Assembly: GCF_041906005.1 (NCBI RefSeq)
Contig: NZ_JAYRJY010000001.1
Span: 1,612,001-1,676,000 of the forward strand
Source of the DNA: Ferrovibrio sp041906005
GTDB lineage: Bacteria > Pseudomonadota > Alphaproteobacteria > Ferrovibrionales > Ferrovibrionaceae
Length of the DNA: 64,000 nt
Direction: 5' to 3'
The notes under the pieces were generated by a model, which saw nothing but the letters and a program-made list of their open reading frames with translations, ran no database searches and was not told where the DNA came from. Positions 17,578-24,560 of this stretch are shown one piece after another. Both the position numbers and the translations under genes were made by a program. The first letter of the stretch is position 1, and each line of letters starts with the position of its first letter.

Positions 17578-17659
17578 GTCATGCCCGGGCTTGACCCGGG
17601 CATCCGCATGATGCCGTTAGGAAAGACGTGGATGGCCGGAACAAGTCCGACCATGACAA
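17578..17659. repeat. 82-bp interspersed inverted repeat (GTCATGCCCGGG...CCATGAC)
   Basis: Left arm 17578-17605 begins GTCATGCCCGGGCTTGACCC and ends CATCC; right arm 17632-17659 is its imperfect complement, ending CCATGAC. Each arm contains a shorter palindrome of its own. This is the format of the repeat family scattered through intergenic regions of many alphaproteobacteria. It fills the gap between aroC and the convergent Cys-rich gene and may act as a hairpin terminator. A lone fragment TGCCCGGGCTT also lies at 24538. Confidence 0.8.
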
Positions 17660-17702
17660 TGCCGGTTGGGTATTGCTTACCCCCGAGCGGCCGATCTGCG
17701 CC

Positions 17703-18122
17703 CTACTGCAGCACCGGCGCAACAGCATCGCCCACCTGGCGGCAGAGCCGTTCGCAATGACGGCAGGCCGCGGCACAGATGCGGCAATGGCCATGCACCT
17801 CGCCATGGTGTTCGCATTCCTCGCCACAGACGCGGCAGGCTTCGGCGCAGGCCGCCAGCAGGGCGCGCAACGTGGTCTGGTTCGCGCCGGTGCGCCGCGA
17901 GGCGACCGTGGCCGTCACCTTGCACAGATCGGCGCAATCCAGATTGAGGCGGATGCATTGCCGCAATTGCTCGACGGTGTCTTCCGCCAGGCAGGCATCG
18001 GCACAGGCGATGCAGGTCTGGGCACAGTCGAGGCAGGCCTCGATACAGCGGACCAGATTCTCATCGGGCGCGACGTCGCTGCCGACCCGGGGATGCGTGC
18101 GGATCATGGATGCAACATGCAT
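17703..18122 (-). CDS. four-helix-bundle copper-binding protein, cytosolic Csp3-like
   Basis: 139 aa with 18 cysteines in repeated C-x2-C and C-x3-C spacings (CIEACLDCAQTCIACADAC, CADLCK, CAEACRVCGEEC, CRICAAACRHCERLC). This is the pattern of four-helix bundle proteins that store many Cu(I) ions along the core; 18 Cys is the number I recall for methanotroph Csp3. There is no signal or Tat sequence, so it would be cytosolic, buffering copper. A His-rich stretch (HHGEVHGH) lies in the last turn. Such proteins are often mislabelled ferredoxins. It is divergent from an AhpD-like gene. No copper regulator is seen beside it. Confidence 0.85.
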   Translation of the reverse strand: MHVASMIRTHPRVGSDVAPDENLVRCIEACLDCAQTCIACADACLAEDTVEQLRQCIRLNLDCADLCKVTATVASRRTGANQTTLRALLAACAEACRVCGEECEHHGEVHGHCRICAAACRHCERLCRQVGDAVAPVLQ

Positions 18123-18221
18123 GAAAGCCTCCTGCGTCAGATTGCCTTCGGGTAACCCCTGGCAGGACGCTTTGTTCCCTGCGGGTTTCGCCCTAGTCTG
18201 GCGCCATCAACGGAGGAAACC

Positions 18222-18815
18222 ATGAGCCAATCCCCAAAGGGCGGAAAACCGCACCCCCATGCGCTGAACATCCCGGTGCCCGCGCGCCAGGAACTCGATC
18301 CCGACACCCAGGCCTATTTCGCCAAATGCGACGAGAAGATCGGCTTTGTGCCGAATGTGCTGCTCAGCTACAGCTTCGATGCCAAGAAGCTGCGCGGCTT
18401 CTCGGAGATGTATAACGAGCTGATGCTGGCGCCGTCGGGGTTGAGCAAACTCGAGCGAGAGATGATCGCCGTGGTGGTCAGCAGCATCAACCACTGCTTC
18501 TACTGCCTCACCGCCCATGGCGCCGCCGTCCGCCAGATTTCGGGCGATCCGAAACTGGGCGAACTGATGGTGATGAACTGGCGCGCCGCCGATCTGACGC
18601 CGAAGATGCGTGCGGCACTGGAATTCGCCACCAAGCTGACCGAGAGCCCGGACAAGATCGTGGAGGCCGATCGCCAGGGCCTGCGCGATGCCGGCTGGAG
18701 CGACCGCGACATCTGGGACATCGCTGCCACGATCAGCTTCTTCAACATGTCCAACCGCATGGCGGCCGCCATCGAGATGCGGCCCAACGACGAGTATCAC
18801 GGCAGCTTCCGCTGA
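18222..18815 (+). CDS. AhpD-like/carboxymuconolactone decarboxylase family, peroxidase-related protein
   Basis: 197 aa. The all-helical CMD/AhpD fold is indicated by LSKLEREMIAVVVSSINHCFYCLTAHGAAVR, where C-x2-C followed by xxxH is the redox centre. The remaining part (WSDRDIWDIAATISFFNMSNRMAAAIEMRPNDEYH) matches the uncharacterised peroxidase-related subfamily. It likely reduces peroxides or acts as a thiol-disulfide partner in the cytosol. ATG at 18222 has GGAGG upstream. It lies next to the copper-storage-like gene in divergent orientation, and a strong terminator follows. Confidence 0.85.
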   Translation: MSQSPKGGKPHPHALNIPVPARQELDPDTQAYFAKCDEKIGFVPNVLLSYSFDAKKLRGFSEMYNELMLAPSGLSKLEREMIAVVVSSINHCFYCLTAHGAAVRQISGDPKLGELMVMNWRAADLTPKMRAALEFATKLTESPDKIVEADRQGLRDAGWSDRDIWDIAATISFFNMSNRMAAAIEMRPNDEYHGSFR

Positions 18816-18843
18816 CCCCGGCCTATAATCAGGCGTATCGCAG

Positions 18844-18875
18844 GCCCGCTCCCTCATCCGGAGCGGGCTTTTTGC
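18844..18875 (+). terminator. Rho-independent terminator
   Basis: GCCCGCTCC and GGAGCGGGC around a seven-base loop, followed by TTTTT, 30 bp after the AhpD-like gene. Confidence 0.9.
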
Positions 18876-19123
18876 TGCCGGCCTGGATCGTCGATCGGAC
18901 CGGCCATACAGGTCCGATTCGTCCGTCTACAGCCTTCTGCCCGCTCGTCACAGGCTGGTTAAAAAAGCGGCTGCCTGTGTTCCGGGCGCAACACTCTCGA
19001 GTTTTTCGCTACTGCACAAAAGAATGTGGGCTAACAATCTGTCGCGGGATGGGCCGATTCGGCTCAAAAAATATCTCAAGTATATGTTTTTGTTAATGTG
19101 ACGTCCGACACGACATTTCCCTC
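18876..19123. other. gene-free AT-richer spacer
   Basis: No coding frame with a ribosome site is seen here. The stretch is lower in GC than its surroundings and contains oligo-A/T tracts (19066-19096), as expected for the upstream region of the sRNA promoter that follows. Confidence 0.5.
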
Positions 19124-19152
19124 TTGCGCTGCAATGGCGAAGGCATTAGTTT
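19124..19152 (+). promoter_or_regulatory. promoter-like TTGCGC-N17-TTAGTT
   Basis: TTGCGC at 19124-19129 and TTAGTT at 19147-19152, 17 bp apart, would start transcription near 19159, exactly at the foot of the first hairpin of the candidate sRNA. Confidence 0.5.
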
Positions 19153-19158
19153 GTGCAT

Positions 19159-19248
19159 CGCAACAAGCTTCCGGTTTGTTGCATGCCCTTCTCGGGCGTT
19201 TCCTCCCTAGACTTGGGCCGCATCATTGATGCGGCCCCTTTTTTTGCC
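19159..19248 (+). ncRNA. candidate trans-acting small RNA with anti-Shine-Dalgarno motif
   Basis: About 90 nt with three predicted hairpins. Stem 1 is GCAACAA (19161-19167) with TTGTTGC (19177-19183). Stem 2 is GCCC (19186-19189) with GGGC (19195-19198). An unpaired TCCTCCC (19201-19207) follows. The terminator stem is GGGCCGCATC (19215-19224) with its perfect complement at 19228-19237, followed by at least seven T. Two short hairpins, an exposed CCUCC motif and a terminator are the layout of the alphaproteobacterial cuckoo/NfeR-type sRNAs that block ribosome sites. There is no coding frame. The family assignment is inferred from structure only. Confidence 0.6.
19215..19248 (+). terminator. 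Rho-independent terminator of the candidate sRNA
   Basis: Ten-base-pair perfect GC-rich stem with ATT loop followed by CTTTTTTT. It is not downstream of any protein gene, which is the main reason to suspect a small transcript ending here. Confidence 0.9.
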
Positions 19249-19368
19249 CGGGTCAGACGCATCCGGACCATCCCCCATACAATGGCGGAATTCCACGCAG
19301 GTTCCGGCGCGACCGAAAATTACCTGAGCCGTCTTGCGGTTTGAGAGGAAAGGCCGGCCCGGCCTTGA

Positions 19369-20700
19369 TCAGGAATCATGGGCAGCCACCGCCTCGCGCG
19401 GCGGCACCGCCAGCACCTTGTCAATGCGGCGGCCATCCATGTCCATCACCTCGAAGCGCCAGCCATGCCACTCCACCGCGTCGCCGGCCACCGGCAGGCG
19501 GCCGAAGCGGGCGAGCAGGAACCCGGCCACGGTATGGCCCTCTTCCTCGGGCAGATGCAGCCCCAGCTTTTCGGCCATGTCTTCGCGCGGCAGGCTGCCG
19601 TCGATCAGCCAGGAGCCGTCCTCGCGCTGCACCAGGTCGGGCGCCTCACCATCGGGGAAGGCGAAATCGCCGGCGATGGTCTGCAGGATGTCGTTGGCGG
19701 TGACCACGCCTTCCAGGCTGCCGAATTCATCCACCACGAAGGCCATGCCGGCCGGCGAGGCTTTCAGCAGCGTCAGCACATCCAGCACATCGGCGCTTTC
19801 ATGCACGGCCGGCACCGGCTGCACGAAGGCGGCGAGGCCCTTGGTGGCGAGCTGGTCGCGGCCGCCATCGAGCAGCGCGTCGAACACATCCTTCACGCCG
19901 ACGATGCCGACCGGCTCGGAGATAGAGCCATGGGCCGCCGGCAGGCGCAGATGCATGGTCTGACGCAGACGCTGCACCTGTTCGTCATGCGGCGCATCGA
20001 GATCGAGCCAATCGAGATCATGGCGCGGTGTCATCACGCTGCGCACCGCGCGGTCGCCCAGCTTCAGCACGGCCGCGATCATCTGGCGTTCTGCCGGTTC
20101 CACCGTGCCCGCGCTTTCGGCTTCCGCCACCAGATGACGGATTTCCTCTTCCGTCACGGCTTCGGTGTTGCTGGCGCCGGCGCCAAGCAGTCGCAGCACC
20201 AGCTTGGATGAGATATCGAGGAGCGACACGACCGGACTGGCGATCCAGGCCAGACCGGCCAGCAGAGGCGCCATGGCGGCGGCGATGGGCTCGGGCTTCT
20301 TCAACGCGAGCTGCTTGGGCACCAGCTCGCCGATGATCAGCGACAGGTAGGTGACGGAGCCGACCACCACTGTAAAAGCGATGCCATCGGCAATCGGTTC
20401 GGCCAGCAGATACGTGGCCTCGATCCAGGTGGAGAACCGATCCGCCAGCGTCGCGCCAGAGAAGGCACCGGCCAGGATGCCGACCAGAGTGATGCCGATC
20501 TGCACGCTGGACAGGAAACGGCCGGGATCACCGGCCAGTTTGATCGCCAGCCTGGCGCCGCGCGACACGGCGCTTTTCTGGCGCGCCATCGCCTCCAGGC
20601 GGGCACGGCGAGCCGATACCACCGCCAGTTCCGACATGGCGAGCAGGCCATTGAGCAGGATCAGCGCCGCGATCAGCAACAACTCAAGCGCCAGCGACAT
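19369..20700 (-). CDS. CNNM/CorC (hemolysin-family) transporter-associated membrane protein
   Basis: 443 aa. Residues 1-190 are a DUF21/CNNM transmembrane domain with four spans (LLIAALILLNGLLAMSELAVVSARRARLE at the start). Two CBS domains follow (VMTPRHDLDWLDLDAP, then ESADVLDVLTLLKASPAGMAFVVDEFGSLEGVVTANDIL). A CorC_HlyC domain ends the protein (DGSWLIDGSLPREDMAEKLGL, EEEGHTVAGFLL). These proteins are linked to Mg2+/Co2+ efflux or Na+-coupled Mg2+ transport; a hemolytic role is a historical label. Single gene, with a short palindromic AAGGCCGG/CCGGCCTT element immediately downstream (19350-19366). Confidence 0.9.
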   Translation of the reverse strand: MSLALELLLIAALILLNGLLAMSELAVVSARRARLEAMARQKSAVSRGARLAIKLAGDPGRFLSSVQIGITLVGILAGAFSGATLADRFSTWIEATYLLAEPIADGIAFTVVVGSVTYLSLIIGELVPKQLALKKPEPIAAAMAPLLAGLAWIASPVVSLLDISSKLVLRLLGAGASNTEAVTEEEIRHLVAEAESAGTVEPAERQMIAAVLKLGDRAVRSVMTPRHDLDWLDLDAPHDEQVQRLRQTMHLRLPAAHGSISEPVGIVGVKDVFDALLDGGRDQLATKGLAAFVQPVPAVHESADVLDVLTLLKASPAGMAFVVDEFGSLEGVVTANDILQTIAGDFAFPDGEAPDLVQREDGSWLIDGSLPREDMAEKLGLHLPEEEGHTVAGFLLARFGRLPVAGDAVEWHGWRFEVMDMDGRRIDKVLAVPPREAVAAHDS

Positions 20701-20798
20701 GATGCGCCTTCAAGCTAAGCTGGGATGAATGCGGGGCAGCGGGAAGACGGGCGCGGCCGGTGGCGGGCACAACGCCCGGACAAGGTCGGTCTGGCATA

Positions 20799-20827
20799 GC
20801 CGGGGCAATATAGGCGACTGCCCCGGC
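20799..20827. repeat. perfect 9-bp inverted repeat, loop 11
   Basis: GCCGGGGCA and TGCCCCGGC flank an AT-rich loop in the 171-bp gap between the CNNM gene start and the end of the next minus-strand gene. There is no U-run. It may be a weak terminator for the downstream-facing gene at 20872 or an operator for the CNNM gene. Confidence 0.4.
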
Positions 20828-20871
20828 CGATGGCTAGGGGCTAAGCCGCCGCAGGGTTGTACGGGAAAAGA

Positions 20872-21177
20872 TCAGGACTCTGCTTTGGCTGTGTCGGCCG
20901 CAACGCTGCGGCGCCCGCGCTTCGCGGCAACTGGCTGTTCCGCCGCGGTTTCCGCAGCCAGGCGCTTTTCCGCCAGGCGTTGGGCCGCCATTTCCGCCTG
21001 TTGGGCATCGCGGGCCAGGCGCAAAGCGCGCAGGCGGTCTACCTTGGCGGTTTCCGCGCGCTGGTTCTCCTCGTGATGTTTGCGCGCTTCGGCCGCTTCG
21101 CGTTCGCGCAGGGCGGTCTTCTTGAAACGCTCCTCGGCGCGGAGACGGGCGACTTCGGCGGTGGTGGCGGTCGACAT
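20872..21177 (-). CDS. small charged coiled-coil protein, DUF6481-like (uncertain)
   Basis: 101 aa, no TM. Almost all Ala, Arg, Glu and Lys in a long predicted helix (AEERFKKTALREREAAEARKHH, then RLRALRLARDAQQAEMAAQRLAEKRLA), ending in a basic tail (AAKRGRRSVAAD). ATG at 21177 is chosen because AAAGGA lies 7 bp upstream; an in-frame ATG at 21213 lacks one. It resembles small Lys/Glu-rich alphaproteobacterial proteins grouped as DUF6481, but that is from memory and uncertain. Possible roles are nucleic-acid or ribosome association. Monocistronic. Confidence 0.6.
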   Translation of the reverse strand: MSTATTAEVARLRAEERFKKTALREREAAEARKHHEENQRAETAKVDRLRALRLARDAQQAEMAAQRLAEKRLAAETAAEQPVAAKRGRRSVAADTAKAES

Positions 21178-21462
21178 GCGATATCCTTTGTTGAAAACGG
21201 CAATTTGCACCATGCCGGCAGGAATGGCGGGGCAGCAGTCGTATGCAGAGATGCGCGTGGCGGCCCGAAAGCGGGACTGCGACGGCCTGGAGTGGAATGG
21301 CGCTTCGCGGCCTTGTCCGGCGAAGGGCTACGCTGCCCACGAGAATGGGCCTGAAAATGGCGCCTGCGCCGCGAAGGCGTGGGCTACAAACTTATAATAA
21401 TATAATGCATCGGGTGCAGATTTACCAGTCCGGCACGGCTCAGACAGATTCAGTCAACGGAA

Positions 21463-22542
21463 TCAACGGCCCAACACGCCATTCCACAATTCGGCGAAGC
21501 CCGCGCGGGTGAATCCCGGCCGCTCGGCCAGACGTTCGGGTTCGCCCAGCACACGATGCTGCGCGTCCAGCCGGAAGCGCAGGCCCCAGAAACCCAGGAT
21601 GCTGTCGCCCGGCATGCCATAGCGATAATCGCGCGCCTCGGCGATGAAACCACCGGCATTGCCCGCCGCCGGATCGGGTTTCAGCGTCCAGTGCAGCCGG
21701 CCATCGGCGAACCAGCGGAACACACCCGCATCGTAAGTCGCCTCAACGGCCTGCAAGGCGGCATTTCGGTCGGGCCGCGGGATCGTCTGCCAGACGATCG
21801 GCGCCTTGGCGAAGGGCGAAGCGAAACCGATCAGGATGGCATCGGGCAAATCAACCACGATGCGGCGCCACCAGGGCTGGAAGATCACCGGATAGGCGGC
21901 GATGCGCGCGACATCGGCCTGCACCAAATTTTGCGCGTGCAGTTCTGCTCGCGCGCGCTCCTGCATATGCAGGCCGATGCCCCAGGCCATGGTGGTGTAG
22001 AGCACCACATAGACCAGCGCGAGACGCGCCATGCGCTGAATGTGTCGGGCCTTCTCGCGGCTGACCAGGCCGAACAGGAATACGATCAACAAGGGCAGGG
22101 AATAAAACGGATCGATGATCGGCATCGCATCGATGGCAAATCGCGCGCGGCTGAACGGTGCCAGCAGCTGCGTGCCATAGGCCGTAAAGAGATCGAGGAT
22201 GGGATGCGTCACGCAGGCCAGCGCGCCCAGCCACATCCAGCAATGACGGCGGTTGCGATCCTCTTCCGTATCGGCCGGCTTGCGACGCAGGCGCTCGGCT
22301 TTCCACATCAGCCAGCCGATCGCCGTGCCGTAAACCAGCGTGGCCGGAATCGAATGACTGATGGCGCGATGATACAGCCAACCATCGGTGATGCTGGTTG
22401 GGCCAAACAGATCGGAGAGCACGTCAAGATCGGGCAGGGTGGCGATCAGCGCGCCAGCGGCCACCGCGCGGCGCCCGAGGATGCGGCGCGCGCCAGCCTG
22501 AGCGACCACGCCACCGAACAGAAGCTGGGTCACACTATCCAT
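21463..22542 (-). CDS. YdjM/DUF457-type membrane-bound metal-dependent hydrolase
   Basis: 359 aa. The N-terminus MDSVTQLLFGGVVAQAG and the following LIATLPDLDVLS, HRAISHSI and CVTHPILDLFTAYGT give the D-x-D and H-x3-SH / TH-x3-D pattern of the YdjM family, integral membrane proteins with a putative metal site. Four to five spans occupy residues 1-190; the C-terminal 160 residues are soluble and periplasmic or cytoplasmic. The substrate is unknown; relatives are LexA-regulated in enterobacteria. No SOS box was recognised here. Monocistronic and flanked by gene-free stretches of under 300 bp. Confidence 0.8.
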   Translation of the reverse strand: MDSVTQLLFGGVVAQAGARRILGRRAVAAGALIATLPDLDVLSDLFGPTSITDGWLYHRAISHSIPATLVYGTAIGWLMWKAERLRRKPADTEEDRNRRHCWMWLGALACVTHPILDLFTAYGTQLLAPFSRARFAIDAMPIIDPFYSLPLLIVFLFGLVSREKARHIQRMARLALVYVVLYTTMAWGIGLHMQERARAELHAQNLVQADVARIAAYPVIFQPWWRRIVVDLPDAILIGFASPFAKAPIVWQTIPRPDRNAALQAVEATYDAGVFRWFADGRLHWTLKPDPAAGNAGGFIAEARDYRYGMPGDSILGFWGLRFRLDAQHRVLGEPERLAERPGFTRAGFAELWNGVLGR

Positions 22543-22613
22543 GGCAGATCATCGGGAAAGTAAAACGGAGGGATCACACATGCCGCGACAATCTGGCATG
22601 GCCGGAGACGATT

Positions 22614-23408
22614 TCAAGGCGCCGCGCTTTGGGGGATGCGAGCCGTGATGGCGGCCGCCGCGGCCTGCAGGCGCGACAGATGCGCGGCCACGATCTGCTC
22701 CAGCGGCACGGCACCCGCCACCCAGGTCAGGTTGATGGCCGCCAGCACGCGGCGGCCCTGCCGCACCGGCACGGCAATGGCTTCGGCACCGCGGCCGGGC
22801 AGCCACCAGCCATAACCCGGCTCGCGCGTGGCATAACCGCGGCGGCGGCATTCCGCCAGTTCCGCCGCGACGGCGGCGCGATTCCGTGCCTTGCGGTCAT
22901 AGGGATCGTCCGAGTGCCGCAGCCGCGCCAGGATCTCCTCGCGTTCCCCAGCCGGACAGAACGCAAGATAGGCGCAGCCGACGGCACTCATCAGCATATG
23001 GACGCGATAGCCCATGCGGCCGCGATTGACCAGAAAGGGTGTCTGTGGCCGGCTGGTTTCGAGGATCTCCATGGCGCCGTCCTTGTAGACCGCGATGTCG
23101 GATGGCCACAGCAGCTCGCGGCACAGCCGGTCGAGTTCCGGCGCGGCCTGTTCGGCAATGGCATCATGCTCGCCCAGATCGCGGCCGAAGAAACGCACAT
23201 TGGCGCTGACGCGGTAGCGCCCGTCGCCCAGCGAGCGGCGGGCCATTCCGCCTTCCTCCAGGGTTTTGAGGATGCGCAGCAGGGTAGGTTTGGAGAGGCC
23301 GGTATCGCGATGCAGGTCCTGCAGGCTGGCCGCCGGCTGCTGCTGCAGGGCCTTGAACACCTCCAGGCCACGCGCCAGCGCGCGCACCGATTTCACGCTG
23401 TCGGCCAT
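22614..23408 (-). CDS. IclR family transcriptional regulator
   Basis: 264 aa. Winged helix (about 1-70: SVRALARGLEVFKALQQQPAASLQDLHRDTGLSKPTLLRILKTLEEGGM) and a C-terminal GAF-like effector domain (about 85-255). ATG at 23408 has GGGAGG 4 bp upstream; the longer in-frame extension to 23846 overlaps the divergent gene and is not credible. It probably controls the divergent Bug-type binding protein and sulfatase. A 17-bp palindrome lies between them. Confidence 0.9.
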   Translation of the reverse strand: MADSVKSVRALARGLEVFKALQQQPAASLQDLHRDTGLSKPTLLRILKTLEEGGMARRSLGDGRYRVSANVRFFGRDLGEHDAIAEQAAPELDRLCRELLWPSDIAVYKDGAMEILETSRPQTPFLVNRGRMGYRVHMLMSAVGCAYLAFCPAGEREEILARLRHSDDPYDRKARNRAAVAAELAECRRRGYATREPGYGWWLPGRGAEAIAVPVRQGRRVLAAINLTWVAGAVPLEQIVAAHLSRLQAAAAAITARIPQSAAP

Positions 23409-23427
23409 GGTGCCTCCCGCCGGCAGT

Positions 23428-23444
23428 GTTACACCAGGTGAAAC
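23428..23444. promoter_or_regulatory. IclR-type operator palindrome GTTACACCAGGTGAAAC
   Basis: Symmetric except for one pair and the centre (GTTnCACC-n-GGTGnAAC). It is located 20 bp upstream of the IclR start and about 100 bp upstream of the binding-protein gene, the usual place for an autoregulated divergent operator. Confidence 0.6.
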
Positions 23445-23547
23445 GCTGATGGAAGGTGGTTTTGCTTTCGCCGCGCCGGGATCACCCTGCAGGGTCAAGA
23501 GCCGGACGACCGGCCCCCGGGAGAACCGGAGACGAGGGAGGAAACCA

Positions 23548-24525
23548 ATGATCACACGCCGTTCCATGCTGACGCTGACCGCGTCCGCCGCCCTGGCGGG
23601 CATGGCCGCTCCTGCGGCCCTGGGCCAGATCGTCGCCCAGCCGATGCGGATCGTCTTTCCCTTCACCGCCGGCGGCTCGGGCGATGCTCTGGCCCGCCTG
23701 CTGGCCGACCGGCTGCGCATGGCCTTGGACCAGCCCGTGATCGTCGACAACCGCACCGGCGCGGCCGGGCGCATCGGGGTGCAGGCCGTGACCTCAGCTG
23801 CGCCCGACGGCAAGACACTGCTGCTCACGCCGATCGCCCCGGTCACGGTCTACCAGCATGTCTACCGCGATCTCGCCTATGACCCGATCAAGGATCTTGC
23901 GCCGGTCTCGCAGGTCAGCACCATGGACTTTGCGCTGGCCGTCGCCACCATGCTGCCGGTGAAGACGCTGAAAGAGCTGGTCGCCTGGTGCAAGGCCAAT
24001 CCATCGCAGGCCAATTACGGCACCCCCGGCGCCGGCACGCTGCCGCATTTCTTCATGGTGCTGTTCGGTCGCGCCGCCGGCCTCGATCTGCAGCATGTCG
24101 GTTACAAGGGATCGGCCGGCGCGCTTTCCGATCTTGCCGGCGGCCAGGTGCCGATGGTGTTGAGCACCACACCCGACGTGATGGGCCTGCACAAGGCGGG
24201 CAAGATCCGCGTGATCGCCACTTCGGGCACAGCACGGTCGCCTTTCCTGCCCGATGTGCCAACCTTCATCGAGGGCGGCCACAAGATCCAGGGCGACACC
24301 TGGTATGGCCTGTTCGCGCCGGCCGGCACGCCGACCGACATGATCGCGCGCATCAACGGCATCGTCACAGCCGCGCTGAAGACACCCGAGCTGCAGCAGC
24401 AGATCACCAACCTCGGCATGCAGCCCACCGGCACCAGCGCAGAGGAGCTGCGCACGATCCAGCAGCGCGATTCCGCTTACTGGGCGCCGGCCGTGGCGGC
24501 ATCGGGCTTCAAGCCTGACAACTGA
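23548..24525 (+). CDS. Bug-type (TctC) tripartite tricarboxylate transporter substrate-binding protein
   Basis: 325 aa. The N-terminus MITRRSMLTLTASAALAGM has a twin-arginine-like signal ending near AALGQ. The mature part has the Bug signatures PFTAGGSGDALARLLADRL and NRTGAAGRIGVQAV, plus YGTPGAGTLPHFFM. Such periplasmic proteins bind carboxylates or small aromatics for a TctAB membrane pair. No tctA or tctB is present in the window, which is common for Bug genes. It is followed 35 bp later by a sulfatase on the same strand and controlled divergently by IclR, so the ligand may be linked to the sulfatase substrate. Confidence 0.9.
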   Translation: MITRRSMLTLTASAALAGMAAPAALGQIVAQPMRIVFPFTAGGSGDALARLLADRLRMALDQPVIVDNRTGAAGRIGVQAVTSAAPDGKTLLLTPIAPVTVYQHVYRDLAYDPIKDLAPVSQVSTMDFALAVATMLPVKTLKELVAWCKANPSQANYGTPGAGTLPHFFMVLFGRAAGLDLQHVGYKGSAGALSDLAGGQVPMVLSTTPDVMGLHKAGKIRVIATSGTARSPFLPDVPTFIEGGHKIQGDTWYGLFAPAGTPTDMIARINGIVTAALKTPELQQQITNLGMQPTGTSAEELRTIQQRDSAYWAPAVAASGFKPDN

Positions 24526-24560
24526 CACAGCGTTCCTGCCCGGGCTTCATAAAAAAAGAC

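Noticed and set aside
17703..18122. Ferredoxin reading of the Cys-rich protein
   Set aside because: Cys spacing does not form a 4Fe-4S C-x2-C-x2-C-x3-C-P motif, and the helical C-x3-C ladder fits the copper-storage bundle.
19369..20700. Hemolysin virulence factor
   Set aside because: The hemolysin label of this family is historical; the domain set (DUF21, two CBS, CorC_HlyC) indicates an ion-transport-related membrane protein.
22614..23846. 410-residue long form of the IclR protein
   Set aside because: The extension would overlap the divergent binding-protein gene and its signal sequence; the ATG at 23408 has a strong ribosome site and gives the normal family length.
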